From: Aphelidium insulamus
Taxonomy: Eukaryota; Aphelidiomycota; Aphelidea; Aphelidiaceae
Direction of reading: 5' to 3'
Assembly: GCA_036784855.1 (NCBI GenBank)
Contig: JAZDSV010000002.1
Location: forward strand, 16,001 to 80,000
Length of the DNA stretch: 64,000 bases
A model generated the notes under the pieces. It did no database searches. It saw nothing but the letters and a program-made list of their open reading frames with translations, and was not told the origin of the DNA. A program made the position numbers and the translations under genes. Shown one piece after another: positions 31,068 to 41,441 of the stretch. Positions within the stretch are counted from its first letter, which is position 1; every line of letters begins with the position of its first letter.

Positions 31068-33662
31068 ATGCATCAGATGTGTCACCTGATTACTAATATT
31101 CAGCAGCTGGCTGTCCATATGTCACGCAGACACTTGGAGCCAGTGCCTGGACGGTATCAGACAATTAAAACGCGACTCAAAACCATTTTACGCGCGGAAA
31201 ACGCTGAAGTTACTACTACCACAATTCAGCATGCTGTAACACGCGCCAATGGCATAGTGGTGCATGCATATCAATTCTTGAAGCTCTACCTTCTTCAGCT
31301 ATACAATGACGGGGCCGCGTTTCCACACATTGATGAGAATTTCATCATGTCGGTTATTCGAGTTGTTGCAATTCCGCCATTGGTACGGCATCGTCGTCCC
31401 ACAGCTGAGCATCGGGAACAGCTTGCCATGTTGCGCACATTTTACGACCAGCATTTTTGTGAAATTGCACCAGAGCAGAAAGATTATGTCCATCTAACCC
31501 AGGTCATGCAATACCTTGCAAAACAAATGGCAACAATGTACGATAACAACATCAAGAAACACTTTGTTGAATACGTGGAACGTTTTGTCAATGTTGTGTG
31601 GAACAAACATGCCAAAAGAGCCGCCATATATGCCCAGCATCCAGCGGGGCAACACCGAAAAGCTGCCATGCAAATGATGTGTGCGGAGCTGCGGCATGTC
31701 AAGGAAGATCTTCTTAATCCGGGCCGGCAAATGATGTGTGCAGAACAATACCACACATGGGTCCAGATTCAGCGCCTGAGAGTAATGCCACAACGACGAC
31801 TGCGCATGGATAGTGTCTATTATGATATCAAGGCATCACCACAATCTTACTTGCCAGCAATGATATATATGATGGAGGCAGTTGAAGCAAATAAGCTGCG
31901 CATGTTCAACGTGTTTCCGCTGCGCACCAGTATGGTTCCACGGCACATTCTCTTGGACACTACGGCATTGGCACGCATATGCGGGATAAAACAAGGACAA
32001 CATCTCACCCCCACAAGAAAAACACCGAATATGGGAGCAGCACTTAACTTGAACAAGAAGTGCTTCAAGTTGCGACACAATGCCGATGGGCATCTGAAGT
32101 ACAAGTACACATTTGACTATGAGATGCAGACGGATGGGGTAAGCTGCTCGCTGCTAATGCAACCCGTGGTCAGAGATGCTGCTGGTGATGATGGCATAGC
32201 TGTGGCAGCAGTTGAGGCTGGAGATGCAAATGATGCACGAGGCAATCAAGTAGCCAGTGCATGTATAAATGCAGTGGCAAATGAGAATGCCGCAGAGCAA
32301 GTGGCACTGGAGGCTGGCAGCATCAGCAATGATGAGGTAGCACTCCACAATGCTTCACAAGAGGGTGTGGCAGCTGGTGCCAATGATATGCAACGCAGAT
32401 CTGCACGTGGCAGAGGCAGAATGCAGGCAAGGTCACGCTCACCAATGGACATGCCAGCATCTGCACGTGGCAGATCAAGGTCAGTACATGGCATGGTCAC
32501 ACGCAGTCAGGCACAGAGAGGCAGTAGTCATGTGGCAGGCAGCAGTAGACTGGTGCATAGATATGGCGTGGGAGAAGTAGCACCTGGTATAGGCCAAGCA
32601 GCAGATTTTGGTAGACAAAGATCTGGAGACAGAAGTGGTAGACAAAGATCTGGAGACAGACGTGGAGCACACAGAGGTGGAGACAGACATGGAGCACACA
32701 GAGGTGGATACAGACGTGGTGTACATGGAGGTGGAGACAGACATGGTGCACATGGAGCTGAAGATGGACATGTTGGACATGGAGCTGGAGGGCATGAACA
32801 TGTCAGACATGCTGGACAAGTGCATGCTGAACCTGATGCATACATTGATGAAGTGGACAGTGCACCTCTGCGCAACAAAGACATTGTTGGAATTGATCCA
32901 AATATGGGCAACCTGCTGTACTGTGTGAGTGGTGCTGGGCCAGATCAGACCAAGTTTCGATACACTGCCAAGCAGCGCCAACACATGACACGACCAGAAC
33001 ATATGCGCTATCAATTATTGCACAACCTGGTACGCCCAATTGTTGCCGGACATCCAGTGAAGGAGTGGGAGCATGTCCTATCCGCCTACAACTCAAAGAC
33101 ACTCAACTTTGTGCAATTCCAGCAGTATGTGGCTGCCAAGAGTATTTTTGATGCATGGTGTGGCCCACAGTATGCACGCCCCAACAGCTACCGTGAACTG
33201 CGGCGCAAGCAGTTTAGTTTGCGTCAAAAGTCTGAAGCTATTATGCTCAATGGATTCCGGAACAAGTTTGGACCACCTGCTGACACCATTGTTGCCATTG
33301 GTGACTGGGCACAGCACCAGCACAGGCGCTATAAGGAACCCATCAAAGGCAAGGGGCTTCGCACCACGCTTCGCCGAGGTGGCTATATGGTGTACTTGGT
33401 TGATGAGCACCGGACAAGTGTTACGTGCAGTACATGCGGGCACCGACTGGAGAATCCACCACGACCTCCCATTATTGACTGTTGTCGGCCATACCGCACA
33501 ATCCGCGATGATGAATATTGTGTGCGATGGTGTCCAAATTGTGAGCATCCATGGGCACGTGACAGGAATGCTGCCACCAACATATATATTGCAGCACTCA
33601 GCGCAATACACAATGGTGCACGGCCGGTTCATCTACAGCATGGTGCACATGCAAACCAATAA
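31068..33662 (+). CDS. Fanzor (eukaryotic TnpB-like RNA-guided endonuclease)
   Basis: An intronless ORF of 864 residues from Met at 31068; Met at 31119 is an alternative start. Fanzors are eukaryotic relatives of IS200/605 TnpB that use a guide RNA to cut DNA with a RuvC nuclease. The N-terminal helical part has the family block AVTRANGIVVHAYQFLKLYL. RuvC-I is VGIDPNMGNLLYC with Asp610. IVAIGDWAQ, which precedes the finger in this family, is present. The relocated RuvC-II Glu is probably Glu780 in VDEHRTS. The zinc finger has CSTC and CPNC pairs, and RuvC-III is RDRNAATNI with Asp832. TDGVSCSLLM (ending near residue 364) normally lies close to RuvC-I; here about 240 low-complexity residues intervene. 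All catalytic and zinc residues I can identify are intact, so the protein looks active. Neighbouring host genes have many introns and this gene has none. Confidence 0.92.
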   Translation: MHQMCHLITNIQQLAVHMSRRHLEPVPGRYQTIKTRLKTILRAENAEVTTTTIQHAVTRANGIVVHAYQFLKLYLLQLYNDGAAFPHIDENFIMSVIRVVAIPPLVRHRRPTAEHREQLAMLRTFYDQHFCEIAPEQKDYVHLTQVMQYLAKQMATMYDNNIKKHFVEYVERFVNVVWNKHAKRAAIYAQHPAGQHRKAAMQMMCAELRHVKEDLLNPGRQMMCAEQYHTWVQIQRLRVMPQRRLRMDSVYYDIKASPQSYLPAMIYMMEAVEANKLRMFNVFPLRTSMVPRHILLDTTALARICGIKQGQHLTPTRKTPNMGAALNLNKKCFKLRHNADGHLKYKYTFDYEMQTDGVSCSLLMQPVVRDAAGDDGIAVAAVEAGDANDARGNQVASACINAVANENAAEQVALEAGSISNDEVALHNASQEGVAAGANDMQRRSARGRGRMQARSRSPMDMPASARGRSRSVHGMVTRSQAQRGSSHVAGSSRLVHRYGVGEVAPGIGQAADFGRQRSGDRSGRQRSGDRRGAHRGGDRHGAHRGGYRRGVHGGGDRHGAHGAEDGHVGHGAGGHEHVRHAGQVHAEPDAYIDEVDSAPLRNKDIVGIDPNMGNLLYCVSGAGPDQTKFRYTAKQRQHMTRPEHMRYQLLHNLVRPIVAGHPVKEWEHVLSAYNSKTLNFVQFQQYVAAKSIFDAWCGPQYARPNSYRELRRKQFSLRQKSEAIMLNGFRNKFGPPADTIVAIGDWAQHQHRRYKEPIKGKGLRTTLRRGGYMVYLVDEHRTSVTCSTCGHRLENPPRPPIIDCCRPYRTIRDDEYCVRWCPNCEHPWARDRNAATNIYIAALSAIHNGARPVHLQHGAHANQ
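32610..32850 (+). repeat. 27-bp tandem repeats inside Fanzor
   Basis: About eight degenerate 27-bp units encode 9-residue repeats of the type GRQRSGDRS, GRQRSGDRR, GAHRGGDRH, GAHRGGYRR, GVHGGGDRH and so on. The repeats are rich in Gly, Arg and His and lie just upstream of RuvC-I. The preceding 32160-32600 segment encodes Ala/Asn/Gly-rich and then Arg/Ser-rich low-complexity sequence, so the whole insert looks disordered. Confidence 0.85.
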
Positions 33663-34153
33663 GGGATTATTGGAGGCCAGACGAGGGCCAACTCTTACCG
33701 TTGTTTCAACTAGTAAATATACAAAGGGTGTCAAGTTATTTAATGTGTCATTTAGACAGTATCTAAATTGTATATGTCTTTTTCTTCGGCACCAGCAAAG
33801 TCAAGACTGGTTGGAAGTCATGCTGGCGTGCATAATTCTTTTCTCTTTATCCCATACGCCCACTCCACTACTTTCATAGCGCTCATATGTACTAAGTATG
33901 TACATTGCTCGGTGCTTGCCTTCCAAATATTTTTTTTCAACTTTCTCAAGTGGCTCTGCATACCATATTACGATATTGCGACACTGCATTATTGCATGCA
34001 TAACACCCTGAAAGCTGCCAACAACCCAAGCCCCTAGCTGGCAACCCTAATGCGTATCGGTTACACACGCTGGCGGCCGAAACACACAGTCGACACACAG
34101 TGGGCGGACGCAGTTCATCTCTCCCGTAGCCCGCCATCAAACAGGCTGTGCAT
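33663..34153. other. Right flank of the Fanzor locus, candidate guide-RNA region
   Basis: About 490 bp between the Fanzor stop and the RhoGEF start. No coding gene is convincing. In characterised Fanzor loci the guide (omega-like) RNA is transcribed from the 3' end of the ORF and the adjacent noncoding sequence, so 33663 to roughly 34000 is where I would look. That is inference; I cannot fold or compare it here. Confidence 0.35.
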
Positions 34154-36450
34154 ATGGATGCAGCAACGGCGGACGGCGGCCAGGAACTGCTGGCCGAGTA
34201 CAGAACTGCATCGCAGTGGCCCGCCACTGCCGACGCCGACAATCAGCCACAAGATGAAGATATAGCCCCGCGGCAGCAGTTGATATGCGTGCGGCGCAAA
34301 AACTGGCTGGGAGTCGAATGCGACCGCAACTCACGCATCGTCACAACCAGCATGTCGCACTATCTGCATCGGTTCCACGCGGAACACGGCTCCATGCTGC
34401 AGCGAGGCATTGCTTTCTTGCTGCGGTCAATGGCAGCATTGCACCGTCCACCGACACGTTCCGCAGATATGGTGTACCTGGAGAAACGTAAACAATCTAT
34501 GGGCCAAGCGCCGCGGCAATTAGAAGATGTAAAGTGGCGTTCGCGTGCCGCGTCTCGGCCCATTTCGATACCAAGCGTGGTGTCTCTACCCATCACTGCG
34601 GAAGCTATACCGCTGGCAGATTGCTGGCACGACAAGTGTCCCAATGCGCTGCTGGAATCGTTGTCGCGTCAAGAAATCCGGCGCCAAGACGCAATCTATG
34701 AGTTGATAGCGACAGAGCGTGACTATGTTCGTGACGTTGAGATGTTGCTGCGGGTGCGTGGTTTGTCTACCTGCTACACTACTGGTATATCTATTATATA
34801 TCACGTCTGCAGCTGTTTCTTTTGCCGCTTCGAAAGAGTCGCATTTTGTCGTTGAAGGAAACGGAGCAGCTGTTCAGCAACTTGGAGTCGCTTCTTCCTG
34901 TCAACAAGGCGCTGCTTCGTGGCATGGAAGAACGCGTTGGCATCGATATGTACGTCGCGGCGGTCGGTGATATTGTTCTCAAAACGGTACGTCGGATGGT
35001 ATTTACATATAAATATATACACTTGTTTTAATTGATGTGCTAGGTTGGCTACTACAAACTGTACGCATTTTACTGCTCCAACTACGCGAATGCACAGCTG
35101 TTTCTGCAGAACCATCCGTCGCCAGCATTTCAGAAGTTCGTAGAGGTTTGTTTCGCGGCACCGTACGACGCTGGCTGTAAACTAACGTATACTGCGATTA
35201 GAAGCAGCAGGCCGACCCAGAACTGCGCCGATTATCTCTTGGATGCTACCTTATTAAACCGGTGCAGCGTATTTGCAAGTATTCGCTTCTATTCGAGGTA
35301 TGTACATTGGGGCTGTATTGGTGTGGCAATAATTAAATATTGCCATTGCAAAAAAATATATTTAATTAAATAATTGAACCACAGGCGATTCTTAACAACA
35401 CGGAAAGCTCTCATCCGGACAGCGGCCACTTGCGCGAGACAATAGATCAACTTGCTCATGTCCTCAGTGCCGTGAATGCCGGCGCCTCCATGGCAGAAAA
35501 TATACATCGCGTGGTGGAGGTGTCGCATTCCTTTGTTGTGGTAGGCGGCACTTTCTTGGATGTACTGTGGCCACACACTATACGTTGACATGTAGAAATT
35601 GGACATTATCGAGCCGACGCGTCGACTCGTCAAAGAGGGTGCCATGAATTGTCTGCACACCAAATCGAATGGACAAGTTGTGGCAAAGCCTGTGCACGTA
35701 TTCCTCTTGAACGACATCATCATAATTGCACGGAAGCGGCACGGAAAATTTCACATCGTGCGACTGTCCCAGCTTGAGAATGTCTTGTTCATATCGCTAG
35801 CCAACTCGCCAAATTTGCCTTGCTCCGATGGCACCCCGGCAGACGAACAGTTGGCCGATGTGCACGACACTAGCGGCCAGTCCAACCCAAGCACGGCCGG
35901 AACACGGTCCTGGTGCGAGCCATCATCAGGTCGGCCAAAGTGCTTCCAGTTGCTCTGTGACGGCCGCGGCAAGTTCACACTGGTGGTGGACACTGCTGTC
36001 GAGTACATGGATTGGGTGGAGTGTCTGCGAAAGTATTTGGCGATTGCGGCCAGCAAGCACTCCAACTCCATGGCGACCGCCTCACTTGCTCTCCATTCTG
36101 GTTCTGTTTTCCGTGACAGTGTGTACCGGCGAAAGAATTCCATGTTCTTACAATCGTCGGCAGTACGTGGCGCAATTGCTCCAGTGACCGGAACAACGGA
36201 TCGCCTCATTGTTCCTCCAGCAATCGTTGAAGAGTCTGGACTGTCCTCGGGAAATGCGACAAAGCGTCACTTGCTGCACGCTGGCGATAGGCGCAAAATT
36301 GTATACGGAGCGGGAACGCTTACTAGTGGACTGACAGCAAGCGCGACCATCTCTCTGCCACCGAAAAGTAGTACGAGTGAGCACACCTCTACTCGCCGCA
36401 CTTCAAAAGCACAAACAGTGCTGCGGCAAAGTTTGGACCACAATGTATAA
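34154..36450 (+). CDS. DH-PH domain Rho guanine nucleotide exchange factor
   Basis: Six exons (34154-34753, 34813-34986, 35044-35145, 35202-35297, 35385-35540, 35596-36450), all GT-AG, encode 660 residues. The DH domain starts at AIYELIATERDYVRDVEMLL (CR1), continues with YCSNYANAQLFL (CR2) and has CR3 in LSLGCYLIKPVQRICKYSLL, the helix that contacts Rho-family GTPases. A PH domain follows (VFLLNDIIIIARKR through FTLVVDTAVEYMDWVECLRK). A ~170-residue N-terminal extension has no known domain, and the Ser/Thr-rich C-terminal tail has none either. The protein should activate a Rho, Rac or Cdc42-type GTPase; the target cannot be read from sequence. Confidence 0.92.
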
Positions 36451-36616
36451 TAGCAATGTATATATATGAGCACGGTAAAGTGACACGTAACAAGTTCACT
36501 TGCACCGCAAGTTTGTCAGATTCCACGACTATATATATATATATATATATATGTATGTAGCAGCTACGGAAGATAGCATTATGCCAACAGATTGTCACTG
36601 TATTGCGTCCTCATCA

Positions 36617-38166
36617 TTACTGCTTGGATGACTTGCGAGTAGTGGCCGCCAGCCGCTCTCGGATATTCGGCCGAGACTTTGCGGCCGGTATCGGTTGATG
36701 CCGGGCAGAGGAAAGGCTATTAGTATATTAGAGATATTAGACGATTTAACGAACGGAGAGCACATCGTACCTCGGCTGTTGTGGCTTTTTGGTCGGGCTC
36801 CACGGCAGGGACTTTTCTTCAATGGTGCACTGCCGTTTGGACACATGAGCCCGCTCCGGGCTGACGCAAACCTTTTCAAAGGTGCTTAGTAAATTTGTCG
36901 GGCTCTTGCTGGGTGAATTGTGAGCGGGGCGCCCCGAGCGGGTCACGCGAGTCGTCACATCCGGCGACGATGATGATGATGCTCCGTATCCGGCAGCGTT
37001 GAAGCGAACGGGCGATGTGGGCAGCGATGATGCCATCATATTGACATCTCCACCACCGCTGCGGTACGACGAAAACTTGGCTCTCGATTTTGGCGAGAAC
37101 ATTGATGACGCTGCATCCACAAAATGGTCCGAACCTCCGTTGTTGTGGACCATGGCTGCGTCAGGTTCGGTTCCTTGCATGATCTGTGGGGGAGCGGTAT
37201 TGATTGCCGATGGAGCAGCATCCTCCTTGCTCTCCAGCAAAAACATTGTGAACTGACCACCGCACCGCGCCCAGAAACACTTGCGCGTTTTCAAATCAAC
37301 ACGAAATGGAGTTGGCTCATCCGCCATGTCTTCATTGCCCAGCTGGTAGCAATGTCCAGATCCCCAGGTGTACAGCTTTCCCGCCGACGTTACTGCCACG
37401 GAGAATCGAGACTGTGCGTCCACGGCGATTATGTGTTCCTTCTGCGTCACTGGCGAGTGACCATCGTCGTCTCCGCCATTCGTGCTGTAGAGCGGCGGCA
37501 CTTCTCGCGGCCACGGCTGATATTTCAATTTGAAAGCATCCCGATCGGCAAGTCCGACAGGCACATCGCCATGCGGCTTATGGGGGGAATTCTCGGCGGA
37601 TGAAATAGCGCTGCTCGACGGCGATGCTTGCGTGTGGCTACGTAAAAGTTGTTCAATGGGAAGTTGGTCGCGATAGTCTCCAAATAACGGCCGATCCCCC
37701 TCGAATCCCAATTGACCCTCCAAATTGGCGCCTACACAGCACCGATCAATAAGAACATATAGCAAGCAAACATGCAAATGGCACTAACCCCAGGAGAATA
37801 TGCGACCGTCTGCCGAGACCGCGAGAGAATGCGACTCACCGGCTGCAATGTCGACAATGGGCGGTAGAGGTTGCATCTGACCGTCACCGTGGCGTATATA
37901 GTACTCAACTCGCTCTGGTCCATTCAAATGGGACTCGGTATCACCCAGACCAAGCTGGCCACAATTGTTACAGCCGAGAGCGTACAGCTCTCCGCGAGAG
38001 TTGATGTAGAGTGTGTGGTAGGCGCCACCAGTGATGCGAATAATATTGTGCAGCGTCTTATTGCGTCTGGCACGTATCGGATACGGTTCAAGATAATTTT
38101 TAAATCGCGAGCTGGCCTGTTGCCACGTTTTAATTCATGCAATGCAAATATCGACTATATGTATGC

Positions 38167-38200
<34 letters not shown>

Positions 38201-39039
38201 TCATAATGCAAGAATATAATTGTAAATCGTACTCGGTGGCCCAATTGCATTTCATCATTGGCACCAAAGGCCCATAGCGTGTCGTCTTCAGCCACGGCAA
38301 AAATGTGGTTCTCGCCGCTGCCGAGCAGGACAATTTTTTTGGTGCCGAACGCGAATATCCGTGTGGGTTTTCGCTGGGACTGTTTTTCCAAACTCTTGCT
38401 AAAGCCCAGCACGCCACTTGGATCGCGAAATGAGCCCCACGCGTAAACATGGCCGGCATCGGTCAAGACTGCGGAAAAGGAATCTGCACAGACCATCTAC
38501 ACGGACATATGTATGAGATATATATATATATGTATGCATGTAAAATGATGCATTTTCAACAAGGACTCCAGCCAACTTGCCTGCACCACTGATACGTCCT
38601 TGCCAGACTCATCATCACGGATTTCAACCAGGTTGGGTGCCCACGCCTCATTTCCCTTCAATTTGGCGTCGGCATCATCGTCGTCGCTGTCACTGTCGTC
38701 ACCGGCAGCTGCATGCGGCAAGTCCTCGTCCGTCACACGTCCCAGGGCACCCTGGTCATTCACGCCCCAAGACCAGACGCGTCCCAGCCGGTCTAGAGCC
38801 AGTGTGTGCTGTCCACCACACTCCACCGCCACAATGCCGACGCTATTCAGATCGTTCACTTTGACATTGCCGGGTTTGCGGCGTTCATGCACGGCACTGC
38901 CCAGGCCCAGCTCCCCCGCCACCGCCGATCCAAACACAAACACCTGCCCACTCTTGGCTGGTGGAGGCACGTGTGACCGCGGTGTGGCCAGCGTCATGCC
39001 GCCGCCCCGAACGACAATTTGTGCCAGCGCTGCTTCCAT
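36617..39039 (-). CDS. RCC1: RCC1, Ran guanine nucleotide exchange factor
   Basis: Five exons (39039-38581, 38496-38233, 38056-37789, 37731-36771, 36716-36617) encode 683 residues. RCC1 repeats with the GGxHT/LG pattern run from about residue 25: VFVFGSAVAGELGLGSAVHE, VECGGQHTLALDRLGRVWSW followed by GVNDQGALGR, VYAWGSFRDPSGVLGF (diagnostic of true RCC1) and LGCNNCGQLGLGD. The protein charges Ran with GTP on chromatin. The start at 39039 (MEAALAQ) is preferred over an upstream frame extension. Intron 1 starts with GC (CAG|GCAAGT). The last ~200 residues are a Ser/Pro-rich tail with basic patches not found in animal RCC1. (TA)n runs sit in introns 1 and 2. Confidence 0.88.
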
Positions 39040-39086
39040 TGATGTGTTTATTAATGTTTGCAGAATAATTGCGCGTGTGCTGATTG

Positions 39087-40039
39087 TTGGCCCCCATTCC
39101 ATACGCGCACCAGCCACATTTGAAAAAAATTCAAGTTGAAAACGCACCCACACGATGCACGGATGATTTTAGTTATCATTGACATCGATTTTATTTATGG
39201 TCGCAGACGCGGTGAGATGTTATCGCGTTCTAGTATGCGATTTGAAGTTATGCAGAGGATGGGTTTTGGTAGTTTAAGTAACAAACTCAGACCGATTATT
39301 ACCTATCTTAATGACGCAACAATGTCAGCGTTTAAGGCATGTCACTCTGACCAGGTGGCCCTTTTACTCAAGTTTTATTATCGCCTTCATTGGTGCAGAA
39401 GTATATCAATTGGCGCGCTTTGTCCCGGCCGCAATTGCATCCGTGCCAGTCTGCCAAGTTTATACCTTGCGCAATTAATGAATCAATGTCGAGAAGCCGT
39501 GCGGAGCTATCCTGGTCTCCAACTCTCGTGTATGTAAATTTCTGACATGCCGACATGAGCATGCAGACGTGAAGCAGTGCAATATATTAATCAGAGAAAC
39601 CAATATACAACGCCAGCGGATGCATGCAACTAGAGAAGATTATCAATGTTACCTCAATAATGGCATTGTCGAGCGTTCTGTATAGTTTGGTGACGTTAGC
39701 GCCGATCTACAGCACTTGGTGCTAGTGTATTATCCCAACAATATGTAACTAGCATAGTCAACAGAATATTGTCGCACAGCTCGTATAAGGTGCTGCAACT
39801 TCTATCCGCGGCGCATACATGTAGCGCACTATATTGCGATGCCATTAATGTAGCTGCGTTGTGGTTGCATGCATTATTGATGATAGCTGTATGGTGTCAC
39901 AAACGTTCGAACGGCCGTTTTAAACACTCAACGCTCATTGGTAGTTTAAACGCTGGCTTCTCATTGGTAGTTTAAAGTTTTAAACTCTGGCTTCTGATTG
40001 GTAGTTTAAACCGGTGCCTATATGATTTGACGGCCCGTT
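39087..40039. repeat. Tandem duplication, copy 1
   Basis: A 953-bp unit beginning 48 bp upstream of the RCC1 start codon and repeated immediately as copy 2. It includes the probable RCC1 promoter side and, at its far end, three ATTGGTAGTTTAAA motifs (39937, 39963 and 39997), which are reverse-orientation CCAAT boxes for the minus strand. An ORF of about 130 codons (39136-39537) is damaged by an indel in the other copy, so I do not call it a gene. Confidence 0.9.
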
Positions 40040-40990
40040 TTGGCCCCCATTCCATACGCGCACCAGCCACATTTGAAAAAAATTCAAGTTGAAAACGCAC
40101 CCACACGATGCACGGATGATTTTAGTTATCATTGACATCGATTTTATTTATGGTCGCAGACGCGGTGAGATGTTATCGCGTTCTAGTATGCGATTTGAAG
40201 TTATGCAGAGGATGGGTTTTGGTAGTTTAAGTAACAAACTCAGACCGATTATTACCTATCTTAATGACGCAACAATGTCAGCGTTTAAGGCATGTCACTC
40301 TGACCAGGTGGCCCTTTTACTCAAGTTTTATTATCGCCTTCATTGGTGCAGAAGTATATCAATGGGCGCTTTGTCCTGGCCGCAATTGCATCCGTGCCAG
40401 TCTGCCAAGTTTATACCTTGCGCAATTAATGAATCAATGTCGAGAAGCCGTGCGGAGCTATCCTGGTCTCCAACTCTCGTGTATGTAAATTTCTGACATG
40501 CCGACATGAGCATGCAGACGTGAAGCAGTGCAATATATTAATCAGAGAAACCAATATACAACGCCAGCGGATGCATGCAACTAGAGAAGATTATCAATGT
40601 TACCTCAATAATGGCATTGTCGAGCGTTCTGTATAGTTTGGTGACGTTAGCGCCGATCTACAGCACTTGGTGCTAGTGTATTATCCCAACAATATGTAAC
40701 TAGCATAGTCAACAGAATATTGTCGCACAGCTCGTATAAGGTGCTGCAACTTCTATCCGCGGCGCATACATGTAGCGCACTATATTGCGATGCCATTAAT
40801 GTAGCTGCGCTGTGGTTGCATGCATTATTGATGATAGCTGTATGGTGTCACAAACGTTCGAACGGCCGTTTTAAACACTCAACGCTCATTGGTAGTTTAA
40901 ACGCTGGCTTCTCATTGGTAGTTTAAAGTTTTAAACTCTGGCTTCTGATTGGTAGTTTAAACCGGTGCCTATATGATTTGACGGCCCGTT
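40040..40990. repeat. Tandem duplication, copy 2
   Basis: Nearly identical to copy 1, with a 2-bp net deletion near 40365 and a few substitutions (for example the GCGTTG/GCGCTG difference near 40808). It carries the same three CCAAT-type boxes (about 40888-40953). The high identity points to a recent event. Confidence 0.9.
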
Positions 40991-41441
40991 TTCTTTTGTG
41001 CTTGAATGCAATACATAATGCGCTTGTTACATTATGCAAAGGACAAGTATGCACATAGGCAAAAGTATGTGAATAAGGACATAATTCAGCGAATTTGTAC
41101 CGTGTTTGCAATACAAGAAAGTACTACTCTGTAATCTTTCAATGTAGTCATGGTGCCAGCCATCACACACCCAATACTAGTGGTCTGTCCATCATACATC
41201 TGCGTACATGTTAAATAGCCATAAGGTGTGTGGCTAGCCTATCTATTTACATGCTTGTGTATGTACTTGCCTTTTTTTACCGCAATTAATCTGTCCATTA
41301 AGTGTAAGAGCAAAATTGCGCGCGGACTCGCCGTGGTAAAGCATTAAATCTGAATCTATATGTGTAAGTCCTGAATAACTGAAATATAAGTTGAACACGA
41401 GAACGGCCAGTACCTATAAATAGTATCATCATCAGCAGCAA
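40991..41441. other. Intergenic region, promoter of the coiled-coil gene
   Basis: About 450 bp of AT-rich sequence with no gene. A CTATAAATAG TATA-like box lies at 41414-41423, about 20 bp before the ATG at 41442. Confidence 0.45.

Noticed and set aside
32481-33014. Long minus-strand frames opposite the Fanzor repeat region
   Set aside because: They are antisense products of the 27-bp repeats, giving repetitive Ser/Cys/Val-rich peptides. The plus-strand frame carries the conserved nuclease motifs on both sides.
33801-34001. A 66-codon minus-strand ORF in the Fanzor 3' flank
   Set aside because: It is short, has no recognisable family and no splice partners. The region is better explained as noncoding flank.
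39136-39537. An ORF of about 130 codons present in both copies of the tandem duplication
   Set aside because: The two copies differ by a net 2-bp indel that changes the C-terminal reading frame, there is no family resemblance, and the frame begins on a non-ATG codon. It looks like chance open frame in duplicated noncoding DNA.
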